64,000 nt of DNA. Source: Trileptium ribeirensis. Lineage: Eukaryota > Nematoda > Enoplea > Enoplida > Thoracostomopsidae. The notes under the pieces are model-generated. The model ran no database searches and was not told where the DNA came from. It worked only from the letters and a program-made list of their open reading frames with translations. The first letter of the stretch is position 1; each line of letters opens with the position of its first letter. Positions 1 through 11,700 of the stretch are shown piece by piece. A program made the translations under genes and the position numbers. The DNA is taken from NCBI GenBank assembly GCA_030248225.1, contig JASANE010029929.1, positions 1 to 64,000 of the forward strand, in the 5' to 3' direction.

Positions 1-306
1 AACTCTATTGAAAATAACGTGTCCTAAGATTGTTAATTGAAAGTATTGTGCACGAAATTACTAAAGGTAAACCTGTCAGTGACTGCCTGAAAATACAATT
101 CGGTACTTGGTATTGGATTAGAAGAAAATAAACGGTTCCCTGAGAGTAATTGACTTCGCGGTTTTGCATGAACTCTATTGAAAATAACGTGTCCTAAGAT
201 TGTTAATTGTTTTGTCTATTGCACGAAATTCTAAAGGTAAACCTGTACGTGACTGCCTGAAAATATCATTGGGTACTTGCTATTGGATTAGAAGAAAATA
301 AACAGT
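1..306. repeat. 168-bp tandem units, left end
   Basis: Two adjacent units, broken near 171/172, match in reverse complement the units at 22,607-22,911. The inner unit carries the same variant (an A/T-rich TTGTTTTGT stretch) as its partner in the right array, so register is preserved unit by unit. The array is cut by the window start and its copy number on this side is unknown. Confidence 0.85.
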
Positions 307-734
307 TTTATAACTTAGTATTGAAAGTTGGAAAGTTCGTGCAGAACTGTTCTTTTATACAAAAAACATTATGAAGTTTCGTTCTATAAATTTTACACTC
401 AAGTTCCCTAAACATTAGCTTACATTTCTGATCTTTCTTCGTAAATTTCTAAGGTTTTTAGATAAGACAATTATATACCATTTAAAATAACAATAGTTCT
501 CTGAAAATAGTAACAATATAAGCGGTACCTTGATAGGGAACTGACTTCTACCTAATATACAACTTGCAAATTTATTGAGACTTTTGAATGTATTTAGGCG
601 AAAAAAAAATGGTAAATTTTTCCGTGATTTACCTTTCTAAATAGGCGACACTGTTCATCAGAACATCAAGCCGTTCTAATAATAATATCTCATCAGGAAA
701 AGTTAACAGACCAAGACTACGATTTGTTTATTGA

Positions 735-1309
735 CTAAAAATCTGTTTTTCTAAAATTATATGCACAAGAATACTCAGTATTCGCATTTGCACCAATATA
801 TCCAACAATATGTAAATCAATTTACACGTGGTCTACAAAATATCTTTCCATCATTTATTTATATGCGTGACGTTAAATGAAAAGTTGCTAATATAAGATA
901 GTTTTATGATACATTTGTCATTTCGATTTGTTGAATTGACCCCCACAATGCGAGAGTACACGCCTAGCTAAAATTTTCTCGTTACGCCCAAGTATATATA
1001 CGTAAGAGAATTTTATTTCAACATAAGAAATACTTGTTACATTTAATGATTCGTTGATACATTAGTACAAAACCAACCATCCGTTACCATAACCGCCACA
1101 ACCTTTATATCGTCTTGTCCAATGCATCTGAACCTGTAAAGTAAATTGCTTGTGTGGGACACCCGAAGTTAGGTATTAACATTTGAGCTGAACCACAATA
1201 TTAGGTGTTCTGCCTTCGCTCCAATATTTTTCTATTGCAGAAGACTTCGTGTTCAACAGTCAGATAACCTTGCAACGGTATTTTATATATTCTAATGAGA
1301 TAACGCAAT
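735..1309. other. Arm sequence without recognisable feature
   Basis: AT-rich arm sequence, mirrored at about 21,620-22,180, with no open frame of note and no match to the other repeats in the window. Confidence 0.5.
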
Positions 1310-1580
1310 ACTGATGACCAAATGACAACCTGGTCTTAAATATGACAAAAGGCCAGATGACAAAATGTGATCATTAAATGCGACAAGTGGTCAGATGACA
1401 AAATCTGATACTTTAAATGTGACAAATATGATCTTTCAATCGGACAAAATGGCCAAATGACAAATTATCCTGATCCTTAAATGCGACATATAGCCATATG
1501 ATAAACATGATTTTAAATACCACATATCGCTCAATAACAAACCAGATCTTTGAATATGACCAATGGCCAGATGAGAAACC
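1310..1580. repeat. Degenerate short tandem repeat (GACAAA/GGCCAGATG), left arm
   Basis: Imperfect repeats of about 40-50 bp are built on GACAAA, GNCCAGATGACAAA and GATC(T)TTAAATGCGACA. At least six degenerate units can be followed by eye. The mirror copy lies at about 21,350-21,620, so the array was already degenerate when the arms were formed. Confidence 0.6.
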
Positions 1581-2856
1581 TACTTTTTTAATTCACGTTG
1601 GGAAATGTTTGTCTACATGGAAGACGTTATGATCGCCCTAAGTAATAGTGGCTGACTTTATGTACATTATATCCAATGGCAAAATTACACAATTACCGTT
1701 GGGTTTACCATGAGGCCAATTTTAGCTTGCATTAATTTGGCGGAAGGCAGGTTTTCAATCTTGTAACGTGCTGATCTCAATAATGAACATGCTCGCATGA
1801 ATCGGCTTTTGTATTAGGCAGGAGGAAGCGTCAACTATAAATCATAAATAGGATGTGACAGCTTCGATATTAAACAAGGTACACCATAAAATTTTCAAAA
1901 TCAGAAATCAAAACTTAGCAGTTTTACTAAAAATTAAACAAAATATAGATAGCTAGTGTTTATTAGATTCACATATATAATATACTGTGTAATTTGAGAA
2001 AAAAATTGTTGCAACTCTCGTAATTTAGGAAACGATAGATGAAACCAGTTCAAACCCATCTTCTTATCCTCGATTCTGACAAAATGTGTTGGTCAAAAAG
2101 TTGTGTATCTTATTCAAACGATCATAAAAAATGCAATATTTGTTGACACGAAGTGTGAGTTTCGAGATATTTTACTATTGATGCCGTAATTATCAGTCAC
2201 CAAAGTTGAGATAGTTACCTCTTTAAAGGGGTCTATCATTTCCTTATGGGTGGGTTGCATACTGATAATACCTATAGGGTCTTATTTGCCAGTCTATAAG
2301 CTATCATGTGCAAAAGCCTTATAAGATATTTCTTCGCTTATTCCTGAGATATTTAGAAAAAAACTATGCGGAGAAACAGACGGACAGACAGACAAACACA
2401 GTAAAATTTATCAGTTGACATACAAGAAAATTGTTTGCTAGCTTCGGTGGCAGCGCAACCAATGTTCTGATATAGCAGAATGGTATATTCTTCGTGAAAT
2501 GACTTTACATTAACTGGTTACTAACTTATAAGTTTACGTCCACGTTAGATGGACATAACACTGCTGAAACTCATCATCAATAACGGATTTCGTTAGCAGC
2601 AGTGTACATGAGAAAAAGACGTGACATTAAATTAGTCATTGTTTTGCCCGACAGGTACATATTCAACATAGGTTTCAATCGAAATCCGTCCGAGTGAGGG
2701 TACTTGGTCCAGGTCTAGAACAAATCCTGTGACACCTTATCGGTAGTTTTCAGCTTTCTATGACGCAAAGCGAATCATTGAGCAAATTTCTATTTAAGCG
2801 TTCCCAGATTCATCCGAAACTTATTGGAAACGAATAAAAACTGGGTTCGAAACAGT

Positions 2857-3064
2857 GGCCCATATCAACTTTAGAGGCCAGACATTATAACGTTAGAAAA
2901 AAGAACAGCTTAGAGCGGGGTTCGAGGGGCGGCAGCACCCCGACTTAGGCTGAGGCTTCATGCATGGCTAATATAGGGAGCTTAGCTTAGGCTAAGGCTT
3001 AGGCTTAGTATGTCGAGAATTACATGGCATGCATCATCCTTGGCCCCTAAAGTTAACATGGTCC
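2857..3064. mobile_element. MITE-1 copy, left arm (hAT-like, 8-bp target duplication)
   Basis: A non-autonomous element of about 208 bp has imperfect terminal inverted repeats beginning GGCCCATATCAACTTTAGAG on the left and ending in the complementary form on the right. The interior carries TTATAACGTTAGAAAAAAGA, a GC-rich patch and alternating CTAAGC/GCTTAG blocks that can fold. The flanks are GAAACAGT and GGGAACATT, a decayed version of the clean duplication seen on the right arm. The insertion predates the arm duplication. It encodes nothing. Confidence 0.85.
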
Positions 3065-3198
3065 GGGAACATTAAAGGATAATACATAGGTTGCAATTAC
3101 ACCTTGTGATGTGAGGCTATATATCAGGGGACTTTAAAACAAGAAAAATGTGTTAAAAATGCGATAAAAACTCTTGGCATGCTCTGAGAGCAATTCGA

Positions 3199-3832
3199 GG
3201 TTTATAGTGACACCAAATAAGCGTGGCATTGCTGCGGAGTCTGAAACAGAAAATCGTGATATGTCGTGTCATTAAGCTCTGTTTTTGGAATTAGTGACAG
3301 TAACAGTGAGAGAATCCCAGCAGTACAACCAACAAGCATATGTAAAAAACCATCAGTCACCCAGTTTTTAAAGGCACGCCCGCCAATGGTTGACCAGATT
3401 GAACTGATACTGGAAAATGAGGCCAAAAAACACGAAAAATTTGACTTTAGCGCAGTGTTTCGACAGAGATTATCCGTGGTAGCGTTATTAATAGACTTGT
3501 GAGGAATTTTTGCTGACAACCGTGACAGGTATATTACTCATTTTGTGATGTACAACAAAAACCTTGATATATTACTTAGTGAACAAGTTCTTGATGATCA
3601 GATATCATGGACAGCATCCAGTATGTTTCAAAAGCTGGCGCCTGACAATGACAGTATGGTCAAGTTATTTTTCTTCGAAATGCTAACAAAACAGATAAGT
3701 GAGTTTTGGCAACGCCAACGTCCTTTAAAGCCGAACATTAAGGAGGCAGCTGATAAGATGTACACACAATACAAGCAGCAAAGATCTAACAACAAATTAA
3801 CCGCAATTGAATTTCTATTTTATCACCAATAA
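3199..3832 (+). pseudogene. Broken protein-coding remnant, unidentified, left arm
   Basis: One reading direction stays coding-like across about 630 bases but is interrupted. A first segment (about 3,210-3,275, ending ENRDMSCH) is followed by a frame change. A second segment runs from about 3,263 to 3,501 (SLSSVFGISDSNSERIPAVQ, then KPSVTQFLKARPPMVDQIEL) to an in-frame TGA at 3,500-3,502. The same frame continues (GIFADNRDRYITHFVMYNKN) to a stop at 3,830. The charged, helix-rich composition and the location amid transposon debris suggest a transposon or multicopy-gene protein, but I cannot name the family. The TGA is shared by both arms. A selenocysteine or read-through reading has no support beyond the open frame. 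Confidence 0.5.
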
Positions 3833-3839
3833 AAAACGC

Positions 3840-5350
3840 CAATTGAACCCAGTTATATATATTTGAAAATCATTAGATAAATTGCACGATTAATGATTTT
3901 TGTTGTGAATACTCCAGGCAGAAATGCTTGCTAATTCGGCTAGCAGGCAATTTTAGGTGCTTTAGATCCTTCTATATAGCCACGCTATAGGACGCCCAGC
4001 TACGTAATCCCAACGGAAAGCTTAGTTATTTATCAATTTTAGTTAGGTGGGCAACCTGTATGGAAATATAATCTACCACGATCGCACAGAAACTAGGACA
4101 GTGTGTTGGAAAAAGCAGGATCTACCTGCGCCAGGCAGAGCAAACCTAAACAGAATCAAGGTTGCGTAATGTTCGTTATAAAACTAATAATGTATTGTAA
4201 CAAAGTAAAATATTTAAAGTCATGCTATTAACACAATGGTATTTTTAGACGCGGCGTCTAGTCATCTAGTTCTAGTTGTATGCTAAAACAAAAAATTTTT
4301 ATAAATTACGTTTACTTTTGCCATACATGTATACGCGGAAGGCTTTTACTACGTTCTACGATGGCATATATTGAAACTGCAACAGAAACTATGATAAATT
4401 AATTTCAGCGGTTGTATATATACATCTTAGCAGCGTTTTAGTTTAATATTGAAATTCTTCAATACGTCGATCCAGCTTATATATGCTGTTTTAGGTCACA
4501 AAGCTAAATGCTTTAGTAACGGTTATCAATGGCGTAAAACTCTGGTACAATAAAGACATATAGCGCGATTACGCTTATGACTATGACAGCTATAGAAGCC
4601 AAGAAGGTTGTGAATGCAAGTTTGCTTTTTGGAACCGTTTGATTCCAGTACATTATGGAGCATATGTTTTTGCAACGTAAAATGTGCATTTTTAGTGTTT
4701 CGTGAAACCATGTCGTTGTTCTATCAGAAATCACTACGAATACTAGAATAATTTAATTCAAGCGTTAATTACATTAACCTTCAACTATTGAACAAATCAG
4801 AAGGCTTTGAGAAGGTGCCTGGTTTTTGACTGATCGTATAAATGATTTCTGTATTTAAACTAAAAACCATATGGAAGAAACATTAGTTGGTGTATGCAGT
4901 CTGCTAAGTCTTTAATATAGTTTAGCATAGGTGCGGACAGGAGGAAGGAGATTAAATTCCTAAGCAATATATAATCGCTCGTACGCTCCGCACCCCAACC
5001 TCCTCCTCCCAGCAATGACCTTCTAGCTCCCTAAGCACGCGGACCTTGAGTACTAATCAATGAATGCCTTATATCTAAATTATATCTTTACCCACCACGT
5101 CACTAAAACATGATAGTCCACCGCATAAACATAAAACATGATTTATTTAGTCGTCAAACGTACGTTAATGTCATAACATCCAGGAAATTTCAAGTATGGT
5201 ATTTCATGGAACCCATGAAGCTTAAAATCGAAATTAACCATTTCCATCGGCTGCTCTGCTTCATGCTCTGAAATTAACGGACCATTATAATCCATAGTAG
5301 CGTTGGAAAAATTTAATTGCACCAGTAGTGGCCTTTCAAATTACTTGACT
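3840..5350. other. Arm sequence without recognisable gene
   Basis: Mirrored at about 17,612-19,110. It contains short polypurine and TATA-rich patches and an overlapping pair of open frames near 4,513-4,734 that are broken in the other arm. I see no gene. Confidence 0.4.
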
Positions 5351-5987
5351 GGGAACTTTTCCTTTAGCCCCCAATCCGGATTTGCTCAATTTTAAAGTTT
5401 ATCAATCTTTGGTACCATTGGATTCTTGAACTCGATGAGCTGATTAGCAATAGTAATATAATTGGTTCTATGATTTCGATTTTCTATCCAGTGTTGCGGA
5501 GTCCCCCTTGGTACTCAGGATTTTAGGAATTTTTTTCTCGATAAATGTATAATTTAATTTTCCATTAAAACCGAGATAACGACCTCTGTCAAACTGTAGA
5601 CTATATTAGCGCAATCCGACCTTAATAGGGTAAACGACAACGACTTAGGCGTAGACTGAGGCTTAAGCTTAGTCTTAGGCTTACCCAAAGCCTAAGTCGT
5701 TACACCATGAACCGATTGCGATGATTTTTTCGACTCAGCTCGTTATCGCGGTTTGAATGATATATAAAATGCTACATTTATCGAGAAAAGAAGTTTTTCG
5801 AAAATTTTGGGCAGCATGGCGGGAGCGAACCCATTGGGAACTGAAAAAAAATTGTTCGACTTTAAAAATGGCCAGAAAATGAATAATTTCTGAACCCGCT
5901 CATGAGCTAATCGCACTGTGCCAAAATTATCGTTGTAACCGGAAAACTGACCAAATTCCGCCTGGGGGAAGGCTAAAGGAAACGACC
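5351..5987. mobile_element. MITE-2 copy, left arm (long inverted termini)
   Basis: An element of about 637 bp whose halves are inverted copies. The left end reads TTCCTTTAGCCCCCAATCCG; the reverse complement of the right end reads TTCCTTTAGCCTTCCCCCAG. Both halves carry ATTTATCGAGAAAA and the motif GAGCTGAGTCGAA or its degenerate form. The centre is an alternating palindrome of CCTAAG/CTTAGG blocks (5,640-5,705). Related copies or fragments lie at 34,010-34,470, 60,130-60,290 and 63,170-63,300. The target duplication is unclear, and it has no coding capacity. Confidence 0.75.
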
Positions 5988-5999
5988 TTTTGATTACCA

Positions 6000-7540
6000 T
6001 AAGTCACAGTTGGTAATTAGAGAATCACAAATATAGCTACATAACAGATCTAGAAAGGGGTATTCTAACGTTCTCAGAGCTGCTATATAGCGGATAGAAT
6101 CATAGTTAGCGAAATGACATGTTTATTAGCAAATTTAATACCTAAACTGCTTCGTTTTAAAATAAGCATCGGCCTGAAATGGCTCATAGGTAGAACATTA
6201 CCTTACATATGTTGCGATAGTGCAATATACTTACCTAACTCCATCTTGTCAGTTGTTTTCCAACCTAAGAACCCAGCTCGGGAATACCCACATAGTATAT
6301 ATATATATTGTCATTGAGCATAGAAATCGACATATAAATGAAACCTTTCCGTTGAATAAATCATTGATTGTGTAAATGTCGTCAACTACATGCTATAGCT
6401 GTGACCGCTGGGTAAACTGGTGTAAAATCTATCTAAGCATTTAAAAGAGATTTGCTAGATAAAGAAACATAATTATTGTTTTTATATTACTATGTTAAGT
6501 TGTTGCGACATAAAAATGGTTTTCCCAAAATTCATTACAAACTAGGCTCTTGATAAATCTTAGAGCCTTTTGAAAAATCAACTTTGCTCGTTGTTTTTCC
6601 GGTGCATCAAATTATATACAAAAAACTACAAGCCCTTAGCCAGAGCAACTAAGAACGAAGAGCTTTCGAGATTTTAAGGGTGGGTTTGGGGTATATGCAT
6701 AGCAAAGCATATGTGACAGTTTATTCCATCGCGGCAGGTCGGAATTTAACAGCTGTGGCCAGCCCTAGTCCCCGTAAGTCATTTAGGGGCTTAATAAGAG
6801 GTGGCCTGAAATACCGTTTCCTTCCAACGAACTAATGTCGAAAAAATAATACAACGTCCTAAATAATGACGTAATTCGTGGTATGACGTAAAATTCGGTA
6901 GTACTAAAACCGTTGTCACATCTTTTATGCTTTTTACAATTTTGTATGTATCATAGGCAGTACTTCAGTTATTTTGCAATTCTTTGAGTCTTGGCTTACG
7001 GCAGTCAGTGCACCTAACATAACAGCGGCTATATTTTGAGCAAAATCCATTCAAGGCCAATATAACAAGTGTTGTACTAATAGTTGGAATCATTCGGCAC
7101 AAAATAGTAATATCTTGTATTCAGTATTTTAGGTGTTTGCTATTTAATATTTTTATTAGTTAATAATTGTTCTTATATTGTACTTCATGAGATACCAATA
7201 TTACATTTCTGCGGAATAAATACCATGCTGTAAAAAGCCAATTGCTCCTATGCGTGAGTGGCAAACTGAGTTTCTTCAAATAGCGTTTAACTGTACATAA
7301 ATTGCTATTTTTACCGGTGGTTTTACCTCAATAATAGCAGCCATTAATTCATTACTCTGCTGCTGAGCAGACTTTAGTAAACTAAAACAGCTGCTGCAGC
7401 AATCGTTATGGTTTTTCAGTAGTTAAACAAACTGGAAAGTTGAATTGGCCGGAATATAAAGGATGATCCAAATCGGTCTTCTAAAAGTGGAAAGTTTTTG
7501 CAGACTCTAACCAGAAGAGTATGTTGGATTATGTAGTTTT
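6000..7540. other. Arm sequence, unannotated
   Basis: Mirrored at about 15,421-16,950. A 67-codon frame at 6,114-6,317 is identical in the mirror copy, but that arm segment is nearly identical overall, so the match is not evidence of coding. A CAGCAG/CTGCTG-rich patch lies near 7,365-7,400. No gene is supported. Confidence 0.4.
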
Positions 7541-7620
7541 CCTTGCGTGGCCGAGTGGTCTACCGCACTGTCGTACAATACTAGTCCAGAAGGTGCGTGT
7601 TCAATTCCACTCGGTACCTT
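7541..7620 (+). ncRNA. tRNA-derived sequence (pol III A and B boxes), left arm
   Basis: An A-box-like stretch TGGCCGAGTGG and a B-box-like stretch GTGTTCAATTCC stand at tRNA-like spacing for a type with a long variable arm (Leu/Ser class). The acceptor ends (CCTTGCG and CGGTACC) do not pair and the T stem has mismatches, so this is not a functional tRNA gene. It is best read as a tRNA pseudogene or the head of a SINE. The mirror copy keeps both boxes. Confidence 0.6.
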
Positions 7621-7629
7621 GAACTTTTT

Positions 7630-10139
7630 ATATTTGACGTCGTTTTTGTTCCAAGCAAAAATATTAAATGGTGCTCCTAAAATATAAAATAATTATGGGA
7701 CTAACACGGCACTAAGAAAAAGGTGATTGCAGTATTTGCTATTTCGTTTATTCTATTGATTAACGATGAATTTATATGCCAAAGTCGAAACTATGCAGGT
7801 TCACAAATATTTATCAAGCAAAACTATTTATAGAAGCATAGATCACAATATAACAGGCTTCAGGTTGAACCTATGTCCACAAACTTGTAAAAACCCAACG
7901 TTCGGTGCGAACCATCTAGTTGTCTGTATGTCAGAACACAACCCTTCACTTGCTTAAAGTATTTTCGATATTTTTTAATTATAACGGGAAATAGTTATAA
8001 TAATTAATATTAATTATAATAACGTATAATAATTATAATTAATTGTTATATCTAATTTTGTATCTAGCTTTGTGTCTGCGTTTTTTCTTTGACTAAATAT
8101 TACCACAAAACCGACAATAATTGCAAAAACGGTGATTATGGTTATAGAGATCCGCAAACTTTAAGTCTTCCCACAATTGAATACCACTATATAAAACGAT
8201 TTTATCATGGAGAGCTAAAACTTTGCTACCGAGTATTTTTTGGTAGAGCGGTTGTTTTCGAACTCTTAGCCAAAAATTAGCGGAACCGTGAAATTTGAAA
8301 TTTTGAAACTGTTGATTAGGATGTTATTCTTCCTTTGTTGTTGGTGCACGATAAGCGTGCAGGTGTTATTTATAGTGTCACAGGCGCTGGATTTTTGGTT
8401 TCAAGCTCACAGTGGGTGCGCCACTGAGTTCAAAATTGCGAGTTGCCGTAAAATAGTTAACACTTTTAATCTAGGGAAATTTGACACCGAATGTCGTCAG
8501 ATAATAAAATTTAAAAGTAGATTAGCTAAATGTATTATAGGTAGCTGTCTATTTGGCGTCCATTAAATATGATAAAATCTCAACGGTGTCAACCGGGTCT
8601 TTTGCTTGGAATAGCTGGTGTCATAGAATTGTCAGCGAAGATGAAAGGATTATTTTACCCACGCCACGCCGGAAATGTCGTAAAATCTCCAACGTCGTTA
8701 ACTAACTCACTTGCCTGCATTTGATCAAGTACGGACCTTCTGATTTATAACAAGAGTCATAAAATAAAACAATAGTTATGAGCGTATTATTTTGGCCGCA
8801 TCGTTCAAATGCCATTAAGTATCAAGCATGATGAAGAGGCATTTGGCCCTGCCCAAGAAGTTGGAGAATCTCTACAGTTATGAAATACCGGAGCAGCTCG
8901 GTCGGCGAACTCCAAAATACTGTAAATGGCCCAAGTTTTACGCCAGCTCCTTCTTTTGTCAAAAGAGGATAGGGGGATTATCTTCACTGAGATTCGGACC
9001 CTCCTTGAAAGTCGCTGATCAACCTTCGGAGGTGCTTGCTGAATATCCCTTGGAGCTCACCGCCTCCCACCTCCCCGTAAGTCGACACCACGCGGGAAAT
9101 TAAATACGTAACATTGGCAGAATGAGCAGATTGGGCGAATTTGGCAATAGTTCAGGCAAATTTTGTAAACAAGGTGCGATTGCGTCCCCTCTCCCAAGCG
9201 TTTATGAACAAGCCAGCTACTCAAGACCCTCCCCATCCCTGAGCTAAATCGGTTCGAACCGAAGCAAATGGAATTGCTAACCAGCTGGGCCTGGTTGAAT
9301 GTTAAATGTTTCGGGCCGAGCCAGAGCCAACTGAATCTAGCGCTGAGCTGTAATAGATACTGAAGTTGTCAATTTCGGCGCGTTCTCGCTTCGACTGTGC
9401 ACCAGTAACTCAGTTACAGCGGAATACTTTTGTTTACATTCCAAAGCTGTGTACTATTATTGTTATGACGACTGTCTGTCATACTCAAATCCTGATCCCT
9501 TACTGAGCTGTGATGATCTAACATTTTACAAAGAAATGTCAAAGCAACAGTATTCAACGATCTAGCATGACTAAACAGCTGGCGATTGAAACTTGAAACG
9601 AAACCTCCTTGCTGAATATATACATTTCTTGGCCAATGTCGCTTTTGGGTTGCTGTCAAAAAGTCCATTTCGCTTAGTCCGTTGCGGCAACATCAGTATT
9701 ACACTTGGTCAAAGGCTGAGGCTTTGTATATCAAAAAGTGAAGATTAAGATGGATGACCGTACGTCAGCACATCATAAATGTTTCTTCATTGTTGACATT
9801 TCATATATTTAAAATCAAAATCTTCATGTTTCATAACCTTTGACCGCATATCGAGTGTGACGCACTTTCAGCACCCTATGGCACGTCAATGGTTGATTAC
9901 ACTAGACGGGATTAATGTTCTTACAAATGCAATGTGAAGTATACAATAGTGAAGTGTGTAAAGACAATGGTAAATATAGCGAGCAGGGGTCAACCCATAA
10001 GCAAAAGGATCCGCTTCTCCAAGTTCATTCTTATCTGTACAAGCTGGCACGTTGGTAACACAATAGGTATTCGGCCATTTGTTTATTTATCAAATTTAGA
10101 TTTGGTTCTTTCAAACGAAATTCAAAAATCAGTATCACA
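7630..10139. other. Arm sequence with shadow frames only
   Basis: Mirrored at about 12,830-15,340. Short frames (7,766-7,957; 8,089-8,280; 8,288-8,566; 8,828-9,103; 9,414-9,668) recur in the other arm but several are broken there by indels, and none has a recognisable domain. The low-complexity ATTATAATTAATAT stretch at about 7,985-8,050 is mirrored at 14,925-14,995. Confidence 0.4.
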
Positions 10140-10235
10140 GTATTAAAAAGCATTTTAGCGGGGATGACCGGAAGACAAATAAGCAGACCGGGAACAACAT
10201 TAAACCGGAACCGGAACCTGGTCTTCGAAACTTAT
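10140..10235. repeat. CCGGAA/GGTTCC short-motif cluster, left arm
   Basis: Several GACCGG, ACCGGAACCGGAACC and related blocks stand within about 100 bases. The mirrored cluster at 12,765-12,830 has a different number of blocks, and similar blocks flank the palindrome centre. They are restriction-palindrome-like simple repeats with no coding role. Confidence 0.6.
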
Positions 10236-11225
10236 ATGTAGTAAAACATATGAAGGAAAAAATGAAGGTATAGATTTAAAATGTATTAAAAATAAGTTTA
10301 ACGTTAAACTTAGTGTATTGCGATAGCATAATTGCCTTTCGGAAGCTAATAATGTTTATTTATCGATCAATATGTCGGTTTTTTGGACACACAGAGCAAA
10401 AGATGTCTTCCATTATACGCCCTTGCGTATACTGCGTCAAATTCAATGTGCTCACAACGCATGGAGCGTAGAATTCTTACTTACAACACTTTCGCCCTGT
10501 CTCCAGTCGCCTTCCTTTACTACACATACGATCGTTACATGTTGCGCTGTAGAAAACTTGAAATTATTGGGGTATATGGTTATAAGAGAAAATAATAGAA
10601 GGTAATTGTGATCAGTGGTCAGAGACACTGTTTACGCTAGTGTTGGACTAACAGTGCCTGTCAGTTAGATCATAATGATAACTTTCTAATCAGAATATTA
10701 TAAATGAGACAAGCTGGGATACTTCTCGCACAGTTCAAAACATAGTGACAGTTCATTGCCAAGAAAGCAGATAACGTTGCTTTACTTCAATGTAGACTGA
10801 TTTACAAATATCACAAGCGCACTGGCTGGTGCTTGACGCAATTTATGTTAGCCAAGCTTACGCTAAGTACTTCTACGTAATCCATACTCTGTTACCGAGT
10901 TGGACCGGTTCAACTCGAACATACCCCGCAGACTTCTGAATGTGTAAAATAGTTGCTACAATCATCAACCTGGCTTTGTTTTGTTAACAAATTCCTGCAG
11001 GTCAAGATGAAAGATTCCTGCGAAATTATGCGCCCTACTTACGTTTCACATGGCAAATTGCTGAATTAATCTTGTCTTTTGCCTGGTTGTATTGGAACTG
11101 GATCATTCTATATATGGGCCGTATATATGTATAATACATATGTTTGAGCCAAAGATAAAGCAAAAATGTGGAAAATTTCAAACAAAATTTTTAAACCGGA
11201 GTTCCGGTTCCGGTATGGTTTCAAT

Positions 11226-11700
11226 CGATGAACAACCAGTTACGCTTAAAAGTTGTATTAAATATTTTACTTGGATTATAAATCTCAAAGCCAGTTTAAA
11301 CAAATAAGGAGATTTATTTGACTACTTTAAAAAACAAATTTTTCAGTCGAAATATGATCTTCCTCATTAGTTACTCATTATCCATTACTGATACCCACTA
11401 CTGCTATCAAAGCAGAAACAGCGAGCACTGCGATACGGCGGTCTGTAGCGATGCGTTCTAAATATTCGATGGCAAATCTGTTGCTATTCATTATCTTTCC
11501 CAGGTTCCTCAAAACACAGAATAACTAGTTTATAGCTCAAGGGTTTGCGTACGTCGCCTGCACCCATGTAGCCTAGGCTCAATTCCTTGCCCCGGCTCAG
11601 CTTTGTAAACGATTGCACGTTACACAAATTCGTATGCTAAAAAGGCTAACACGGGCAAATATTTTGCTGATGCAAATAGCTGAATTGCAAGTAGTAACCG
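11226..11700. other. Unpaired spacer at the centre of the palindrome
   Basis: Pairing between the arms stops after about 11,225 on the left and before about 11,700 on the right; the roughly 475 bases between are single-copy here. The spacer holds no convincing gene. Its right border (about 11,695-11,755) and the last paired bases on the left (about 11,190-11,215) carry short GGTTCCGG/CCGGAATTCCGG blocks. These occur as one block on the left and two on the right, so the edge was altered by local repeat expansion or loss. Confidence 0.8.

Larger units (their letters stand above)
1..11225. repeat. Left arm of giant inverted repeat (palindrome)
   Basis: This arm is the reverse complement of roughly 11,700-22,911. 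Paired landmarks include an identical 67-codon open frame at 6,114-6,317 (+) and 16,639-16,842 (-), a 63-codon frame at 8,089-8,280 (+) and 14,688-14,879 (-), and an 84-codon frame at 9,414-9,668 (-) and 13,327-13,581 (+). The coordinate sum of paired points drifts only from about 22,912 at the outer end to about 22,995 near the centre, so register is kept with a few small indels. Sampled blocks of about 100 bases differ at zero to a few positions. Base 1 pairs with about 22,911, so the outer end of the arm lies outside the window. Between the named insertions the arm holds no intact gene that I can recognise. Confidence 0.95.

Noticed and set aside
6114..6317. Identical 67-codon frames in both palindrome arms as a conserved gene
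   Set aside because: The arm DNA is nearly identical throughout this stretch, so the identity is not specific to coding; no domain or splice context.
7541..7620. Functional tRNA-Leu or tRNA-Ser gene
   Set aside because: Acceptor ends do not pair and the T stem is mismatched.
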